A DNA stretch of 64,000 nucleotides from Oceanobacter sp045430275 (GTDB taxonomy: Bacteria > Pseudomonadota > Gammaproteobacteria > Pseudomonadales > Oceanobacteraceae). The stretch lies in assembly GCA_045430275.1 (NCBI GenBank), contig JAILXU010000005.1, forward strand, positions 1 through 64,000. Direction: 5' to 3'. The notes beneath the pieces are model-generated. The model did not search any database. It was not told where the DNA came from and saw nothing but the letters and a program-made list of their open reading frames with translations. Positions 61,561 to 64,000 of the stretch are shown here, piece after piece. A program made the translations under genes and the position numbers. Each line of letters begins with the position of its first letter. The stretch's first letter is position 1.

Positions 61561-62100
61561 GTGAAAAAGTTCAGAATTTTGGTGTTGATTGCAAGTTCTT
61601 TGGCATTTAGTTCGGTGGTGATAGCAGAGTGTGCTGATGGTGTTCCTCTGGTGAATCCGGATAGTGACTATATAGATAATGGTGATGGCACAGTAACACA
61701 TAAGCCAACTGGCCTGATGTGGATGCGTTGTGGATATGGCCTTAACTGGGATGCTCAGACCAAAGGCTGCGTTGGTGTTGGTGAAAACCAAGGGGCAACG
61801 TATGTTAATTGGTCAACGGCACTTGAAGGTTCAGCAGAACTCGATTTCGCTGGTCATAGTGATTGGCGCATTCCAAATATCAATGAACTACGTTCTCTGG
61901 TCGAGTGGAGTTGTAGTGAGTTTTCAATTAATTCCACATTTTTCCCAGTAACTTATAGTGATTCAGTGTATTGGTCATCAACAACCGTGATGTCTGACCC
62001 AACGATGGGGCGTGTTCTGAACTTTAAGGATGGTGAGGAGCGCGCAATTCGTAAAAATGAATATATTGCTGTTGCCAGAGCTGTTAGGGGAGGGAATTGA
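61561..62100 (+). CDS. short exported DUF1566 protein, cassette copy 2
   Basis: 179 residues, GTG start two bases after the preceding stop. Signal peptide ending near AEC, then DUF1566: PTGLMWMRCGYGLNWDAQTKGCVG, DWRIPNINELRSLVEWSCSEF, VYWSSTTVM. Parallel to the protein at 59200-59733 in length and order, with clear sequence similarity, so the two-gene unit was duplicated. Slightly AT-richer than its counterpart. A terminator follows. Confidence 0.85.
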   Translation: MKKFRILVLIASSLAFSSVVIAECADGVPLVNPDSDYIDNGDGTVTHKPTGLMWMRCGYGLNWDAQTKGCVGVGENQGATYVNWSTALEGSAELDFAGHSDWRIPNINELRSLVEWSCSEFSINSTFFPVTYSDSVYWSSTTVMSDPTMGRVLNFKDGEERAIRKNEYIAVARAVRGGN

Positions 62101-62133
62101 CTCTCTGGTGATTAGTGGGATTTCAAACCTCAA

Positions 62134-62159
62134 AACCCGACTCATCAGTCGGGTTTTTT
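62134..62159 (+). terminator. Rho-independent terminator of the DUF1566 cluster
   Basis: AACCCGACT-CATC-AGTCGGGTT followed by further T (six in a row), 34 bases past the last stop. Confidence 0.95.
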
Positions 62160-62214
62160 CGTTTGGCCTTACGAGTAGAAAACGAACAGTGTGAAGCTGC
62201 CCGAATACTATCGT

Positions 62215-63141
62215 TTACGGCTGGCGAACCATATTCATAATGAAATGAGTGACGGAGCGCGCCAGTGCTGGCAAGTCATAACCGCCTTCGAGCAGGGCCA
62301 GCCAGGGAATGTCACGCGATTGACAGTAGTCATCAATCCAGCGGCTGACCCAGGCATAATCTGCCTCAACCAGATTTAGCTCGGCCATCGGATCGTCCTT
62401 GTGAGCATCAAAGCCCGCCGAGACAATGATCAGTTCGGGAGCAAAGCGCTTCAAAGCCGGTTCCCACTGTTCCACAACCTTGGTGCGGAAGTCATCGCTG
62501 CCTTCACCCGCTGCCATATGCACGTTGATCAGATTGGTGTACTTGTTTTGCTCATAATGCGTGTACGGAAAAAACGGATGCTGGAAACACGATAGCAACA
62601 AGAAACGTTGATCATTCTGCAGAATATCGATGGTGCCGTTGCCCTGGTGTGCGTCAAAGTCGAGCACCGCGACCCGATGCAGATGATGGATATCGGTCGC
62701 ACGCAAGGCCGCAATAGCGGTGTTGTTGAAGAAGCAGAAGCCCATGCTCTTGTCGCGCTCGGCGTGGTGGCCCGGCGGACGAATGGCAGCAAATGCGTTG
62801 CTGTGTTTCTGATTCAGAACATCATCCAGTGCCTGGGTGCTGGTGCCAACGGAATACAGTGCGGCCTCAAGGCTGCCTGTGCTCATGGTGGTGTCTTGAT
62901 CAATCATGATATGGCCATGTTCTGGCTGTATCAGGTGCAACTCATCAACATACCCTTTGCTATGAGCGCGAAGGATATCGGGCAGGTGAGCCTCGGTGCC
63001 TTCATGAATCGTCAGTTGATCCCAGACGCCGGACTTTTTCAGAACCTGTTCAATGGCCATCAGACGCGTCGCGTGTTCCGGGTGTTCATCACCAGTGTCG
63101 TGGCCGAAGTGCTGGTGGAAAGAATAGTAACCTGTTGTCAT
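62215..63141 (-). CDS. histone deacetylase family protein (zinc-dependent)
   Basis: 308 residues with all class II HDAC-like motifs: IRPPGHHAE (His125/126), VAVLDFDAHQGNGT (zinc ligands Asp163 and His165), AGFDAHKDDPM (zinc ligand Asp245) and LLEGGYDL (Tyr288). The catalytic set is complete. Bacterial members deacetylate polyamines, acetoin-pathway intermediates or proteins. It starts 77 bases from the divergent PatZ-like gene. Confidence 0.9.
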   Translation of the reverse strand: MTTGYYSFHQHFGHDTGDEHPEHATRLMAIEQVLKKSGVWDQLTIHEGTEAHLPDILRAHSKGYVDELHLIQPEHGHIMIDQDTTMSTGSLEAALYSVGTSTQALDDVLNQKHSNAFAAIRPPGHHAERDKSMGFCFFNNTAIAALRATDIHHLHRVAVLDFDAHQGNGTIDILQNDQRFLLLSCFQHPFFPYTHYEQNKYTNLINVHMAAGEGSDDFRTKVVEQWEPALKRFAPELIIVSAGFDAHKDDPMAELNLVEADYAWVSRWIDDYCQSRDIPWLALLEGGYDLPALARSVTHFIMNMVRQP

Positions 63142-63218
63142 AAGATACGATTTCTGCTGTTTTTATCAGTCTATCTAGGCGCTAGACTTTAGCCAACACA
63201 ACCAAAGGATCACTTTTC

Positions 63219-64000
63219 ATGGGTACGCGTTCGCTGGAATCCTTTTTTCGCCCCAAGGTTATAGCAATCATCGGCGCTTCAGAGCGACCGGGCAGTGTTG
63301 GCGGGGCTATTGTTCGTAATTTACTGGATGGAGAATTTCCAGGAACCGTGATCCCTGTCAATGCCAGAGGCTATGACGAAGTCTTTGGGTTGCCTGCGGT
63401 GAGCCGGATCAGCCAGTTAAAAGAGACACCCGACCTGGCCATTATCTGCACTCCGGCAGAAAGCGTGCCTAAAATCCTGAAACAATTGCACGCCAAGGGC
63501 GTTGGAGCCGCGTTGCTTCTGACGGGAGGCATTGCTCGCACCCGTTCCTGGCAATACCGTCCGGCGACGGATCGTCTGGGGCAAATTGTCGAGCAAACCC
63601 GCATTCGTATTCTTGGCCCGGACTGTCTCGGCATTGTCGTCCCCTGGCGCAAATACAACGCCAGCTTGCTGCATGTGCCCGTGCGCCCCGGCAATATTGC
63701 CTACGTTGGTCAGTCAGGCACGCTGGCCGCCGGTGTGCTGGATTGGGCTTACAGCCGCAATGTGGGTTTTTCACATGTGCTGACGCTGGGCCGCAATCAC
63801 GATGTCACGCTGTCGGATCTGATCGACTTTATTGTGCAGGAACCGCACGTTAAAACGCTGTTGCTGCAGTTGGATGAAATCGGCTCTGGCAAAACACTGG
63901 TTCGGTCACTGCGAGCGGCATCGCGTAACAAACTGGTGTTGGCGGTCAAAAGCAGCCGCTATGAAGAAAATCCTCTGAATCGCATTGCCACGCCCAAGGG
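63219..64000 (+). CDS. PatZ-like / ADP-forming acyl-CoA synthetase-like protein, 5' part
   Basis: ATG 63219 with AAAGGA nine bases ahead; the frame is open to the end of the window (260 codons). Translation begins MGTRSLESFFRPKVIAIIGA, a CoA-binding Rossmann domain followed by a succinyl-CoA-ligase-like domain (ILGPDCLGIVVPW, AYVGQSGTLAAGVLDWA). E. coli PatZ starts very similarly (RGLEALLRPKSIAVIGA). Whether a C-terminal GNAT acetyltransferase domain follows, which would make it a protein lysine acetyltransferase, lies outside the window. Confidence 0.8.
   Translation, partial: MGTRSLESFFRPKVIAIIGASERPGSVGGAIVRNLLDGEFPGTVIPVNARGYDEVFGLPAVSRISQLKETPDLAIICTPAESVPKILKQLHAKGVGAALLLTGGIARTRSWQYRPATDRLGQIVEQTRIRILGPDCLGIVVPWRKYNASLLHVPVRPGNIAYVGQSGTLAAGVLDWAYSRNVGFSHVLTLGRNHDVTLSDLIDFIVQEPHVKTLLLQLDEIGSGKTLVRSLRAASRNKLVLAVKSSRYEENPLNRIATPK

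Overview
The window is chromosomal DNA of moderate G+C from a Gram-negative bacterium, most likely a marine, lipid-degrading gammaproteobacterium of the Oceanospirillales/Marinobacter type. This is inferred from the gene set (FadD, HrpB, RsuA, NasA/NirBD, RimB-RimK, DUF2868/DUF3482 pair, OruR-type AraC regulator); no 16S or other decisive marker is present. No tRNA, rRNA, CRISPR array or complete insertion sequence was seen.

Layout. 0.2-3.3 kb: a stand-alone GcvT-fold protein, a cupin, a DUF4344 metallopeptidase and two small unknowns. 3.3-6.2 kb: a secreted CBM96-like/glycoside-hydrolase-like protein behind a leader with three adjacent hairpins. 6.8-12.3 kb: RimB-RimK fusion, YwqG-like protein, SPFH protein, an orphan and a bile-acid-symporter-type transporter. 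12.3-13.8 kb: a secreted beta-helix protein. 14.0-23.5 kb: a seven-gene unit with a complete peptide-type ABC transporter (YejABEF/Opp-like) translationally coupled to three exported proteins of unknown function. 23.5-32.2 kb: MaoC-like hydratase, FadD, RsuA, isochorismatase-like hydrolase, DUF4124/TPR protein, HrpB. 32.2-37.5 kb: an acyl-CoA catabolic module (thiolase, acyl-CoA dehydrogenase, AraC regulator, acyl-CoA synthetase).

37.6-44.8 kb is the clearest accessory region: three tandem copies of a 2-kb gene for an unrecognised ~667-residue protein with propeller-like repeats. Copies 1 and 3 are almost identical; copy 2 is a mosaic, diverged in the middle and nearly identical at its ends. 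The two spacers are near-identical and each holds the same frameshifted remnant of an IS3-family orfA. An AT-rich unknown gene follows.

44.9-48.4 kb: lytic transglycosylase, ProS, a DUF938 methyltransferase and a small unknown. 48.6-54.8 kb: divergent nitrate assimilation genes nasA and nirBD. Both have near-identical sigma-54 -24/-12 elements, and the nasA leader shows two hairpins with the same hexaloop ATTGGC, the second overlapping an intrinsic terminator. This is the architecture of an ANTAR (NasT/NasR-type) antitermination leader and is the best-supported regulatory find here.

55.0-57.7 kb: a DUF2868/DUF3482 pair. 57.8-62.1 kb: a two-gene cassette (PKD/FN3/DUF1566 lipoprotein plus short exported DUF1566 protein) present twice in tandem. 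62.2-64.0 kb: an HDAC-family deacetylase divergent from the start of a PatZ/ADP-forming acyl-CoA synthetase-like gene that runs off the window, a possible reversible-acylation pair.
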